In this document: piece by piece, positions 1-10,936 of the stretch | Layout of the letters: each line of letters opens with the position of its first letter | How positions within the stretch are numbered: the stretch's first letter is position 1 | Assembly: GCA_951812925.1 (NCBI GenBank) | Contig: OX638371.1 | Location: forward strand, 113,731,124-113,795,123 | Length of the DNA stretch: 64,000 bases | Direction of reading: 5' to 3' | Source: Calliopum simillimum | Taxonomy: Eukaryota > Arthropoda > Insecta > Diptera > Lauxaniidae | Translations under genes and position numbers: made by a program | Notes under the pieces: model-generated | The model's database searches: none | What the model saw: the letters and a program-made list of their open reading frames with translations, nothing else | Told to the model about the DNA's origin: nothing

Positions 1-1186
1 CATACAAAAAATATATTCAAAATGCAACTTTAAGAGCATTTTGCATGCTAATGCAACCAAAGTACACGTAAATACTAAGGACGGTAAGCGCAAGCTCTGA
101 GCAAAAACTAGACAAAATCAAAAAAGAGGGCGTGGCATCTCCCATTTAAGCAAAATTTTCAAAATGCTATACGTTTTTTAAGATAAATGAAGGTGAAATG
201 AAGCACTTTGCATATTTTTCAGCATGCGAAGCACAACTGGAAACTTATATTTTCTATGAAAATTCCTACAGGGTATCTTTTTCTTTGCCAAACCATTGTA
301 CCAAACTTTTAGTGTGTGTGTGCGTGCGTAGCATAAATCATATACCACTGAAATGTAATGCTTTTTTTTTTTATTTCTTTGAGTGATTTTATTATTTTTA
401 TGATGAGCGTCAATATTTTTTCTGTCGACGTCATTGAATGTGGTATTGAACGTTGCTGCTGTTCTTCCCGCTAATGTTGATATGCTATTTTTTTCATTTC
501 GTGGCATCAATCTTGCTCAGCGCTCGTTCTCTGTGTGTGTTTTTAGTTGAATTTTAATATTTTAAGTTCTGCATGGAATACATAAAAACTGTAAAGTAAT
601 TTTATTGCAATTTTCATGAAGTCACTACACTCACATTCACATTTGGAGCGTGCACATGTGACTCTCACTTACAAAACAGCAGCGCCGTTGAAACACCAGC
701 AACATCAACAGACGCGCACATGCCATTCATCTTTGTAAATGAGGCATGAATTGAGCGCCAACGCTTGCGTTTGTCAGCAACTTCATTATGAAGATTATTT
801 ATTGTTGTTGTTGTTAATGGCTCTGCTGCTATCATTGTCTTTGTGCGTTCAGCAAGAAAAATGGCTGAATTTGTGCGTGTCAGCAGATATTCCGGAGTAT
901 TTACGTACATCTATGCGTGTGTGTGTGTGTTTTCGCACAATAACTGTAAATCTTTTTTCTTCAACTTTCGAGTTTATGCCAGAAGATGAGCTTAATGCTG
1001 AAACTTCAGTTTTGATAACTCCCCACACTTTAAACAAATTTGGCTTTTTGTGGGAGAACATATACCCAAGGACTGGCTCATAGCCTGTCAAAAATTAAAA
1101 AAAAAAAAAGTGACAAAGTTCATTATATTTTCGTTTTGTTCGTTGCTTAATCCTGCCATAAGTCACACTTAAAATCTTGGTTCATT
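1..1186. other. Intergenic/intronic DNA, no gene recognised
   Basis: AT-rich sequence with short (TG)n runs (near 310-330, 530-540 and 915-930) and A/T homopolymers. The open frames of 60-114 codons here are hydrophobic or low-complexity translations of T-rich and TGT-rich DNA, without recognisable domains. I see no supported gene. Confidence 0.5.
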
Positions 1187-1856
1187 CAGGGTAACCTGGA
1201 TGTTAGCGTTAAGATTACGATGCTTCTTGGAAGTAATAGAGGAGGTCTAGACAAACAAAAAACTGTATGAAACCCTCAGCAATTATAGGGAAAACCCTAA
1301 CTTTCTGACTTGTTTTACTTGAACATATTGAACATATAGAATTTTGCAAAATTCTGGGCCCTTAAAGTTGAAATTTTTAATTTGTTTTCCTATTTTGTGA
1401 ATTTGGCGGCCATTTTAGTATGAAAAAGGTTCATTATATTTATATTTTTTTTTTTTGGAATTCTCGTTAAATTTCCATTAATTCGGTGGCACAGTTATAG
1501 TATATCAATAGGACCTTTTTATACTAAAATAGCTGCCAAAATGCAAAAATATGAAAAAAAATTTTTAATTTTTAACTTTAAAGGCCCACAACTTTCAAAA
1601 ATTCTTTTTGATCTTATAAATCAATTCCACCATTAGAAAGCACAATGGGCTAAAAGTTTGTCACCGCAAAGTTTTCCCCAAAACGGTAGGATGAAGAAAA
1701 AAATTTGTTTTTGTAAAACATTTTAGAAATTTATGTTTTTCCCTATAACTCCACAGGGGTACATTTTAAACCACCTCCCACACATACCATATTTTGTTAG
1801 TATAGACCTTCTCCATCACCTCCCAGAAGCTTTGTAAACTTTACGTCCACACCCTG
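1187..1856. mobile_element. Foldback MITE, family 1, complete copy
   Basis: The left half (1187 to about 1440) recurs inverted in the right half (about 1500 to 1856). Both outer ends begin CAGGGT followed by a diverged match that includes 'GCTTCT(T/G)GGA...GAGGTCTA'. The inner parts match around 'TTAAAGTT...GG(C/A)GGC(A/C)ATTTTAGTAT'. The arms are roughly 300 bp with a short unpaired centre and no coding capacity. This is the form of a non-autonomous foldback element, and the CAGGGT ends resemble Tc1/mariner-type termini. The same family recurs at about 4490-4905 and 23085-23345. Exact ends and the target duplication are not certain. Confidence 0.6.
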
Positions 1857-2260
1857 TATAGCGGCTGGTAAGCTGTTTGAAATTTCATGTTTTTTCTTTA
1901 AATTGTTGTAGAATTCTCTTTTCTTTTTTAAAACATAAGTAGAAGAATTTTCTAAATGATTCTAGTAAATGATGTTTCACAACATGCTGAATTCATGTCC
2001 TATTATTTGGCTGTGCATTTGCTTTGATTATTACAGGGTGCATTGAAATTTAATTTCGTATGATTCGCATTATTTGTGACTCTAAATTGATCATAAAATA
2101 TAGCATACTTTTCAGCTTTTGCGACTTCCCCCTTAAAATAAAGCGGCGAGTATACTTTCTATGTACCTTCCAACGTAAGGCAGACCAGATTTCCTTTTGT
2201 CACTGCATACTTATTAATGTTTACTCCCTGTATACCCGTTGGCTGTTTTTTGTTTCTTTA

Positions 2261-2690
2261 ATGTTTCACCAACAAGTTGCTGACTTTAAGGCGACTTTTG
2301 TTATTTTAATGTTTCAGCAACATTTTGTTAACTTCAGCCGATTTTTGTAATATCAGTTTTTCAGCAACTGTTGGCTTTAAGCCATTTTTGTTATTTTAAT
2401 GTTTCAGCAACATTTTTTTTGACTTATGCCGATTTTTGTAATTTTAGTGTTTCAGCAACATTTTTTTGTTGACTTTTACGCGATTTTTGTAATTTTGATG
2501 TTTCAGCAACTTATTTTTGGATTTAATGCGATTTTTGATATTTTCATGTTTCAGCAACATTTTTTTGATTCTTAGGCGAGTTTTGTTATATTAATGTTTC
2601 AGCAACATTTTGTTGACTTAAGCCCATTTTTGTTAGTTAAGTGTTTTAGCAAGATTTTGTTAACTATTTATAAGGCGATGTTTGTTATTA
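2261..2690 (+). repeat. ~48-bp tandem repeat, about nine units
   Basis: Nine copies of a diverged unit start near 2261, 2311, 2357, 2401, 2449, 2500, 2548, 2595 and 2641. The core is 'GTTTCAGCAACATTTTxTTGACTTxxGCCGATTTTTGTTATTTTAAT' with substitutions and small indels. Each unit places a T-rich stretch directly before CAG, so it resembles a 3' splice site. The repeat does not code for a sensible protein. Confidence 0.75.
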
Positions 2691-3600
2691 TACAACGACC
2701 AAGTGTTAACAACTAAACCTTACAATACTTGAATTGAAACTACGATATGGATTAAGATGGCGTTTATACGTGCGTACCCAAATAACACGAATCCAAATGA
2801 TCCGAATAAAAGCATCGTATAAATATGGTATATGACTACCAAACGTTTTTTCAATGCAGTACAATAATTCTTAATCTTATGTGGTGTTGGTTCTTTAATA
2901 AAGACTTCCTTTTTTTCGACACACAAATTTATGTTTTCGAAAAGTAATTTGTAAGTAGAGATACGATTTGTTCCCAGAAGTATCTTAATTATAAACTTGA
3001 CAAATAAGCTCAATTTGATAGCAACCAGCAGATGGTGAGAATAATTAAGAAAAACAAATGCTCTGACTAAAATGCTGACACCAAGGCAAAAACAAAATAA
3101 CGGAAACTACTGCCAATCGACTTAAGCCAATTGGCGTTGTCTGTCAATATGGTGCTCTGCTCCAGTGTTGCAGTGTAGAATATAAAGTGATGGAGTGACG
3201 CAAGCATGTGTTGCTGTCGAGTTGCTGCTGCTTCTGGTGAATGCTGGAAACAAAATTGAAAAATTCTTGAAGCGACGAGATAGAAAGAGTAAAATATGCC
3301 AAAAAACTAGGAAGGAAGCTAAAAGCAATAGAACTGCAGTCGAAAAACTCAAGCAAGCATACAGACATTGGGAGCATATGGCACTTTACTTGAATATACA
3401 TATATTGTGTCAGTGTGTGAGTGTGTGAAATTAAGATTAAATTAAGAACTAAGAGGATTTTGTTAGTATGAAGTGTGGAAATACATAAGTGTTAGTTTAA
3501 AGATTGAGTTAATGAAGTGTGAGGCCAACAAGATGTGTGAAGACGATTAAGTGAAAGAAAAAGTTTTTATTTTATTTCGCTTGCTTTCTTTCGATTTGTG
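2691..3600. other. Unassigned spacer 3' of the first family copy
   Basis: No convincing gene. Short frames of 76-97 codons on both strands lack domains. The segment 3440-3560 is purine-rich with several GTGTGAA motifs. An AATAAA on the minus strand (3601-3606) lies just beyond and would serve the family copy at 3689-3977. Confidence 0.4.
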
Positions 3601-3688
3601 TTTATTTTTATTTTTTTAACTCAACAAAATATCTACTGTCAATACTATTTGATAAATCCTTTGATCCTTTTTTTTTTTTGCGCCAACA

Positions 3689-3977
3689 CTAACGACGTAA
3701 CAGCAATGAACTGTATGGATTGCAAGCAGAATAGTCGGTAGCAACGTAAGGTGAGCATATGATGCGTAATATGGTGTTGCGTATGGTGAGCCAGCTGCTA
3801 CCAAAGGTGCTGATGCGTAGGTGCCTACATAACCTGGCTTGGCGGCAGCAAACGCAAACACGGCCACTAGGCACAAAGCAATCTTTTGTAGAAAGAAATA
3901 AAAAATCAAAGTTTCTTTTAGATTTTATAAATATCAAATATTTAAAAAACCTTTCAGGAACTTACAAATTTGTACAT
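3689..3977 (-). pseudogene. Frameshifted copy of the small secreted Ala/Tyr/Pro-rich protein family
   Basis: Exon 1 is 3966-3977 (ATG TAC AAA TTT, MYKF), followed by a GTAAG donor and an 83-bp intron (3883-3965) with an AAAAG acceptor. Exon 2 (3882-3689) starts IALCLVAVFAFAAAKPGYVG, which is the second half of a signal peptide and the family's AAAKPG. The early frame reads ...PYYASYAHLTLL. After a shift of one base near 3758 the other frame continues SPYVATDYSACNPYSSLLLRR and stop, matching the C-termini of the three intact relatives. Exon 2 is 194 bp, one short of a whole number of codons. The sibling codon pair GCT TCA appears here as GC TCA. This is either a real one-base deletion or an assembly error in otherwise well-preserved sequence. 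The first-frame product would carry an unrelated tail. Confidence 0.75.
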
Positions 3978-4051
3978 TTTAAAATTCTTTTTCTAATTTC
4001 GATTGTCTTTGCTGAATGATCAATTGAAGCTATTTAGTTTTAACGTTGTTT

Positions 4052-4059
4052 TTTATATA
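4052..4059 (-). promoter_or_regulatory. TATA box of the 3689-3977 copy
   Basis: On the minus strand this reads TATATAAA, about 75 bp upstream of the ATG at 3977. A TCAATT start-like sequence lies about 34 bp downstream. The core promoter therefore appears intact although the coding frame is broken. Confidence 0.5.
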
Positions 4060-4489
4060 ATTTTTTTTTATTGTTTCCGAATTTTATGTGTATTAATTTG
4101 ATTTTTTATCTTAATTTTGGTCAGCTACTGCATGTCGCTATTATTAACTGCTCGTTATAGTTGTGTTTTTGCCCATGACACGTCTTTGCCTTTACAATTT
4201 TGTGTAGTCCACATGCAGAGCATACTAATTTGATTTCTTTGGGGTGTTTTCAGCTTCAACTGATTCTGCAATTTATTTATTTTTTTTTTAGTGTTTCTAT
4301 TTAGTCTACACATATGTTGTGTTTTTTCTAGTACTAGTACTTTATTGCATTTATTTCTGTTGTTATTTCAAAAGTAATTACTTTGTTTTGCTTTATTTTT
4401 TCAAAAATTGTATCATCATAATAACTAGCGTTGGAAATTAATTATCCGGAAACATTTTAGAAGTAATCAACTTGAAGTTTTTTTTTCAG

Positions 4490-4905
4490 ACCTCAAATTA
4501 AAAAGTTGGCATGACAAATGTACTACTGACTTGAAGGAAATTTAACGAGGATTTAAAAAAAAATTATAAATAGGTTTGTTAATAAGCCTTTTTTCGTACT
4601 TAAATGGCCGCCAATGTCAAAAATTAGGGAAAAAAATTTTAAATATAAACTTTAAAGGTCCAGTACTTTGCGAAATCATTTTAAACAGTATAAATAACAT
4701 ACACCCTTAGAAAGCTTATACAATTATCTAAAAGTTTCCTTAAAAAAATGCTTCTCTAAAACGCTAGGGTGACCCAAGAAAATTGTTTTTCTTAAACAAG
4801 CCAGAAAATCAGTTTTAACCCTATAACTCCTCAGGGGGACATTTTAGACTCCCCTTCAGGTGCAAAAGCAGAAGTTTCGTAATCTTATACGATACACCCT
4901 TTATA
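4490..4905. mobile_element. Foldback family 1, partial copy
   Basis: The sequence 'TTTAACGAGG...CCTTTTTTCGTACTTAAATGGCCGCCAA...CTTTAAAGGTCC...CACCCTTAGAAAGC...CCCTATAACTCC(T/A)CAGGGG(G/T)ACATTTTA' matches one arm of the element at 1187-1856 and the fragment at 23085-23345. Only one arm is present, so I call it a deleted copy. Function is not expected. Confidence 0.5.
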
Positions 4906-5609
4906 AACAACTCTTAAGCAAAAAAGTTATTACGAATCACGAATCATATCTCACTGTTATTATAATATTTATATAGGAAGTAAATATAAAAATTTAAGCA
5001 TAGTTGCCGATGGTCAAATTCCAGTACAAACAGCGTTAGTTCTTGCAATATCAATGTAGTACTTGGATCACAAGTCTGATATTGCGGAAAACCCTTTATT
5101 TAAAGATTTCCAGTTGACATTCGCTTCGATGAGAAAATGGTCGGACTGATGCCCTAGTTCGATTAAATTCATTCACCCTGGCCTACAGGTCTTAAGAACG
5201 ACAAAATCTACGCAAGCTAGATTGAGTTTCCGAAAAATTTAAGGAAAGAGGCATAGATTGGATTTTTTTCAGGGGGCGAAGCCGACAAGTTGTGTCGTTT
5301 TTTTGTGCTCATAACAAAATCGCGAAGTTAATCTTACTCATACGTCTTTTTGCAAAGTTATTGTAAATTTCATTGGGGCCTTTCGCACTTCATTGAGATA
5401 AACTAAAATCTCTCCGAATCAACTTTCTTTTAAACATTTTTGATGAGAGAAAATTTTGAAAAGAATATCTTTTGTAGATTTAAGATGACTTTTGATACTT
5501 ACGTGCCCTCACAAGATTGGTTCCTTAACCCTTGGCTTGCGACAAAATTAACGCTTAAGTGCTTGTATTATAAGTTTCTAGTATTTTTAAAATTTGATAG
5601 CATTACATT

Positions 5610-7009
5610 CCCAATGTGCACAAAAACTGATGAGGATCCGTTTCGGACCCGTTACGAGTTCATAAAGGTATAAAAAACGTAATCCGTGGTAACGGATCCA
5701 TTTCGAACCCGTAACGTACATCAAGAACGAATTCAAAACGCTTTGTTTGAATAAAAAAAAAACATTTTGAAGCGCTTATTAGCGATTAAAAAAAATAAAT
5801 AAAAAGAAAAAAATTATCGATCCGTCTATGGTAGAATTCGAACCCGGGTAATTCCGCAGTGCGGGCCCATTTCAAATCCGAAACGTATGTAAAAACGAAA
5901 TCAAAACGGATTTGCTTTTAAATATGTTAATACAATCAAAAACAACTTCAAGCATTTAATCTTTCAGTACTTCTCCTCATAATCTTTTCTCATTTTTACA
6001 TTTTATTTTATATTTACTCTCTTTTTTTTTGTATTTAAGAATTTAAAAGCTATGTGATAAATATTTTTAAGATTGTTGTTATAATTATATTTCGTTGTTA
6101 TTACTATGAATAAGTGGCTTGTTAAAGACTAAGTTCTTCTATGCAAACAATTTAAATCAATAAATTAAATTAAATTAAATTAAATTTACAGAAAAAAACC
6201 GTTTTGATGCGCTTATTAGCAATTAAAAAATAATAAAAAGAAAAAAAAGGAAGAAAAATAAAGGGTAAAAATCCACCTGTGGTAGGATTCGAACCTGGAC
6301 AAATCCGTTTCGAATCCGTAAATACTTCAAATACGAACTCAAAACGGATTTGCTTTAATTAATTTTAATGATGATAAAAAAAATATTTTTGATTTGTTTT
6401 TTTATCTTTTTATTTTATTGCGTATGATTTTTTGTTAACTTTTCAAACTCTGTTTGAAGAAATGTTTTTGATTCCAAATTTGAGTACATAACATTTTTTA
6501 TCAAAAGAAGGGAAGAGAAAGAACACAGAATACTTATAAAAAAACAACAGAAATTTGTTTAATCAATACAAACATTAAATCTCAACATCAGATAAGTCTA
6601 CATCAGATAAGTCAACATCATATCGGTCAATAGCCTAGTTCAATAACGTCTCGTGTATGAAAAAGTAATACCCCGGGAGCCTGGGTTCGCCTCCCGGCCG
6701 GGCTAATCATTTTTTTTTTTTTTGTTATTTTGTTTTTTTTAATTAAAAATAAGCGCTTCACCATTTTTCTTTTTTTTTTATAAGCAGCATTAACATTATT
6801 AAAAGCGAATCCGTTTTGAATTTGTTTTTGATGTACGTTACAGGTTCGAAACGGATCAATAAAAGTATAAAAAACGATTCGTTTTTTTTTTTAGGAATCC
6901 TTCCCGCAAACGGATCAGTAACGGATACGTTACGGATTCCGTTACGGATAAAAAGTACACAAATATGAACCCGTTACGGATCCGAAACGAGTCCGTTTGG
7001 CACACTGGG
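5610..7009. mobile_element. Foldback element with CCGTTACGGATCC-rich arms and tRNA-like T-arm motifs
   Basis: The left end (CCCAATGTGC, 5610) and the right end (minus strand CCCAGTGTGC, 7009) begin inverted arms of several hundred bases. The arms are rich in variants of CCGTTTCGGATCCGTTACG. Inner blocks 'AAGCGCTTATTAGC' and 'AAAACGGATTTGCTTTTAA' also recur in both orientations. Three motifs resemble a tRNA T-arm or Pol III B box, each followed on its own strand by an oligo(T) run: minus near 5830-5850, minus near 6285-6300 and plus near 6680-6720 (GGGTTCGCCTCCCGG). No reading frame of note. A related single motif with oligo(T) occurs near 15318-15360. Confidence 0.6.
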
Positions 7010-7384
7010 TTGCTTTGAAATAATTTTTATTTTCATATGATAAATTTTCACTTATGAGTTAACTATCACCCAAATTGCATTAACTTATGCTAATGTTAGT
7101 TAACCAAAACAATGTGAATATGAAACATTAGTTAAACTCTTGTCATCATTTTAGTTAACTAATTGGTTAACTATTGACTGCGAATCCGGGCTTTAATTTT
7201 TGTTCAGAGCTTGCACTCATCACTCCTTTAATACAAAAGCTACTTATAGTTTAAAGGACTTTTTTGTATGTATGTATTCTTCTGTTACTCATTAGCGGAG
7301 CATTGTTCTTTGTTTCGCTGAAAATTTCATACTGATTCTAATTATCTCAAAATAAAAAAACTTTTTTACCTCTTAATTTTTTCT

Positions 7385-7390
7385 TTTATT
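7385..7390 (-). terminator. Poly(A) signal of the 7452-7786 gene
   Basis: AATAAA on the minus strand, about 62 bp beyond the stop codon at 7452. This fits the usual 3'UTR length of very small fly genes. Confidence 0.5.
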
Positions 7391-7451
7391 TAAAATTTTT
7401 CGTTTTTAACATCAAAATATCAATAGTCAGCAATGAAATATGCAGTAAAAT

Positions 7452-7786
7452 TTAACGCAGCAAATAGGAAGCGCTATAAGGATATGCAGAGTATGCAGCA
7501 GCATAGGGCGAAGCAGCAACATATGGTGAAGCATACGAAGCGGCGTAGTATGGTGAAGCTGCGTAAGCAGCAGTGTACGGTGCAGCATAGGCGGCAGTGT
7601 AGGGTGCAGCATAGGCAGCAGTGTAGGGTGCTGAGTATGCCAAAGGAGCTACAATTCCTGGCTTAGCAGCAGCCATAGCGAAAATAGCCAGGAAGCATAA
7701 AGCGAACTGAAAATTAAAATTTTACTTTATGAACAAAAAAATCCTTTAACAAAAGTGCGAAAATGAAAACTTACGAATTTGAACAT
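7452..7786 (-). CDS. Small secreted Ala/Tyr/Pro-rich protein (88 aa, two exons)
   Basis: Exon 1 is 7775-7786 (ATG TTC AAA TTC, MFKF). The intron is 7707-7774 (68 bp, GTAAGT...TTTTCAG). Exon 2 is 7706-7452, ending in TAA. The N-terminus MFKFFALCFLAIFAMAAA is a signal peptide, with cleavage likely before KPG. The mature part is low complexity: three near-identical copies of APYTAAYA, then SPYYAASYASPY, SPYAAAY and the family C-terminus SAYPYSASYLLR. There are no Cys residues after the signal, no chitin-binding domain and no membrane segment. The composition resembles the small secreted AAKPG/SPY-type proteins of flies, such as the Nplp4-like and cuticle-associated families; that assignment is by recognition, not by search. 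A role in cuticle or as an extracellular peptide is inference. The promoter is TATTTAAGG with a CAGTTC initiator 34 bp downstream. Confidence 0.85.
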
Positions 7787-7862
7787 TTTGTTGTGTTTTT
7801 TGTTTTAGTTGCTTGCACTGTTCTACAAAAGTGAACTGTTGATTAACTCAACCAAGTGCCGG

Positions 7863-7871
7863 CCTTAAATA
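7863..7871 (-). promoter_or_regulatory. TATA-like box and initiator of the 7452-7786 gene
   Basis: Minus strand TATTTAAGG. A CAGTTC initiator-like motif has its A at 7837, 34 bp from the first T. The 5'UTR would be about 50 bp to the ATG at 7786, so the start codon fits well. Confidence 0.55.
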
Positions 7872-8236
7872 CTAAAAAAATTCAATATGCCAAAACATGT
7901 GTCAATTGAGTGCCAATTAGACATATTATGGTAAAAGCGCGCAGCAAGGCACGTCTTAATGTTGAGGTCAGTTACTTAGTTTGATTTGTGAACTTAATGT
8001 TGTTGTTGCCAAAAATGCTTAAGCCGATATTGAGGAAGTTTAACAACATAAATACATACATACATACTTAGCAATTTTGGGAATTTTAAGAGATATCATG
8101 TTTGTTTCAAGAGTGGTACATTTTTCAAAAGTGATCAACTAATGGATTTTCATCAAGCAAGTTAAAAATGTAACAAAACAAAAATACCTTTTTTGGTGTT
8201 CTTTACTTTACTCTTTTTGATTCTACTCTTTTTGAT

Positions 8237-10224
8237 TCTACTCTACTCTACTCTACTCTACTCTACTCTACTCTACTCTACTCTACTCTACTCTACTCTA
8301 CTCTACTCTACTCTACTCTACTCTACTCTACTCTACTCTACTCTACTCTACTCTACTCTACTCTACTCTACTCTACTCTACTCTACTCTACTCTACTCTA
8401 CTCTACTCTACTCTACTCTACTCTACTCTACTCTATTCTACTCTATTCTACTCTACTCTACTCTACTCTATTCTACTATACTCTACTATACTGTACTCTA
8501 CTCTACTCTACTCTACTCTCTACTCTACTCTACTCTACTCTACTCTACTACTCTACTCTACTCTACTCTACTCTACTCTACTCTACTCTTCTCTACTCTA
8601 CTCTACTCTACTCTACTCTACTCTACTCTACTCTACTCTACTCTACTCTACTCTACTCTACTCTAATCTACTCTACTCTACTCTACTCTACTCTACTCTA
8701 CTCTACTCTACTCTACTCTACTCTACTCTACTCTACTCTACTCTACTTTACTCTACTCTACTCTACTCTACTCTACTCTACTCTACTCTACTCTAATCTA
8801 CTCTACTCTACTCTACTCTACTCTACTCTACTCTACTCTACTCTACTCTACTTTACTCTACTTTACTCTACTTTACTCTACTTTATTCTACTCTACTCTA
8901 CTCTACTCTACTCTAATCTACTCTACTCTACTCTACTCTACTCTACTCTACTCTACTCTACTCTACTCTACTCTACTCTACTCTACTCTACTCTACTCTA
9001 CTCTACTCTACTCTACTCTACTCAACTCTACTCAACTCTACTCTACTCTAATCTAATCTAATCTAATCTAATCTAATCTAATCTAATCTAATCTAATCTA
9101 CTCTACTCTACTCTACTCTACTCTACTCTACTCTACTCTACTCTACTCTACTCTACTCTACTCTACTCTACTCTACTCTACTCTACTCTACTCTACTCTA
9201 CTCTACTCTACTCTACTCTACTCTACTCTACTCTACTCTACTCTACTCTACTCTACTCTACTCTACTCTACTCTACTCTACTCTACTCTACTCTACTCTA
9301 CTCTACTCTACTCTACTCTACTCTACTCTACTCTACTCTACTCTACCCTACCCTACCCTACTCTACCCTACTCTACTCTACTCTACTCTACTCTACTCTA
9401 CTCTACTCTACTCTACTCTACTCTACTCTACTCTACTCTACTCTACTCTACTCTACTCTACTCTACTCTACTCTACTCTACTCTACTCTACTCTACTCTA
9501 CTCTACTCTACTCTACTCTACTCTACTCTACTCTACTCTACTCTACTCTACTCTACTCTACTCTACTCTACTCTACTCTACTCTACTCTACTCTACTCTA
9601 CTCTACTCTACTCTACTCTACTCTACTCTACTCTACTCTACTCTACTCTACTCTACTCTACTCTACTCTACTCTACTCTACTCTACTCTACTCTACTCTA
9701 CTCTACTCTACTCTACTCTACTCTACTCTACTCTACTCTACTCTACTCTACTCTACTCTACTCTACTCTACTCTACTCTACTCTACTCTACTCTACTCTA
9801 CTCTACTCTACTCTACTCTACTCTACTCTACTCTACTCTACTCTACTCTACTCTACTCTACTCTACTCTACTCTACTCTACTCTACTCTACTCTACTCTA
9901 CTCTACTCTACTCTACTCTACTCTACTCTACTCTACTCTACTCTACTCTACTCTACTCTACTCTACTCTACTCTACTCTACTCTACTCTACTCTACTCTA
10001 CTCTACTCTACTCTACTCTACTCTACTCTACTCTACTCTACTCTACTCTACTCTACTCTACTCTGCTCTACTCTACTCTACTCTACTCTACTCTACTCTA
10101 CTCTACTCTACTCTACTCTACTCTACTCTACTCTACTTTACTCTACTCTACTCTACTCTACTCTACTCTACTACTCTACTCTACTCTACTCTACTCTACT
10201 CTACTCTACTTTACTCTACTCTAC
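8237..10224. repeat. Pentanucleotide satellite (CTCTA)n, about 2 kb
   Basis: Roughly 400 copies of CTCTA. A tract from about 9371 to 10063 is essentially perfect. Variants occur in blocks: ATCTA about ten times in a row (9051-9100), CTTTA (8851-8890), CTCAA (near 9021-9040) and CCCTA (9346-9370). Phase-shifting irregularities occur at 8519, 8548 and 10170. The plus strand is open in all frames (Leu-Tyr-Ser-Thr-Leu) only because five does not share a factor with three. It is not a gene. Confidence 0.97.
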
Positions 10225-10936
10225 TTTTTTCCAGAACGTCTGAGAAAAAATATTTCAAGGTCATATGGAGGTCATGTGTCGTTTAGTGATGAATTCGCTA
10301 AAATTCTAAAACTAATTTTTTATCATTGAGTCAAGGGTATCTCGGACTTAGTTTCGGAGATATAGCCATCGGAAGATCCGGATATATCTTCTATGAAAAC
10401 CGCTATAAGTTGGGAACCCCTGGATGGATTTGTAAAATATTGGTGTCGTATGAAAGGTATTTTGACAGCCTATAAAAATATTTCGAGCATATTTTCAGTT
10501 GGATTCGTAGTTTTCGAGATATGAGCTATTTTGAAATTTTGTGAAATTTTTCAATTACAATAACAAATAAATCAACAACACCAACAACAACAACAAAAAC
10601 AACAACATTAATAACAACAACAACAAAAACAACAACATTAATAACAACAACAAAAAATACCTTTCATATGACACCAATATTTTTCAAATCCATCCAGGGG
10701 TTCCCAACTTATAGCGGTTTTCATAGAAGATATATATTCTGATCTTCCGATGGCTATATTTCCGAAACTAGGTCCGAGATACCCTTTTGGATCACATATT
10801 CTTTTTAAGACCTAAGAGCTCAATGACTAAAAATTAGTTTCAGAATTTTAGCGAATTTATCACTAAACGACACATGAACCCCATTTTGACCTCCATATGA
10901 CCTTGAAATTTTTTTCTCAGACGTTCTGGAAAAAAA
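10225..10936. mobile_element. Foldback element abutting the satellite
   Basis: Both ends read TTTTTTCCAGAACGTCTGAG inwards (10225 on plus, 10936 on minus). The arms are about 280-300 bp and share long near-identical stretches such as 'CCGCTATAAGTTGGGAACCC', 'GATATAGCCATCGGAAGATC' and 'ACTAAACGACACATG' (the last read on one strand). The centre (about 10555-10655) is (CAACAA)-rich. There is no coding frame. The left end begins directly where the CTCTA array stops. Confidence 0.8.

Noticed and set aside
8193..8666. 157-codon open frame of Leu-Tyr-Ser-Thr repeats
   Set aside because: It is the translation of the CTCTA pentamer. A five-base repeat without stop in one frame has none in any frame, so openness carries no information.
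9051..9370. Telomere-like CCCTA and ATCTA blocks in the satellite
   Set aside because: Insect telomeric repeat is TTAGG, flies lack it, and these blocks are short variants inside a CTCTA array that has unique sequence on both sides.
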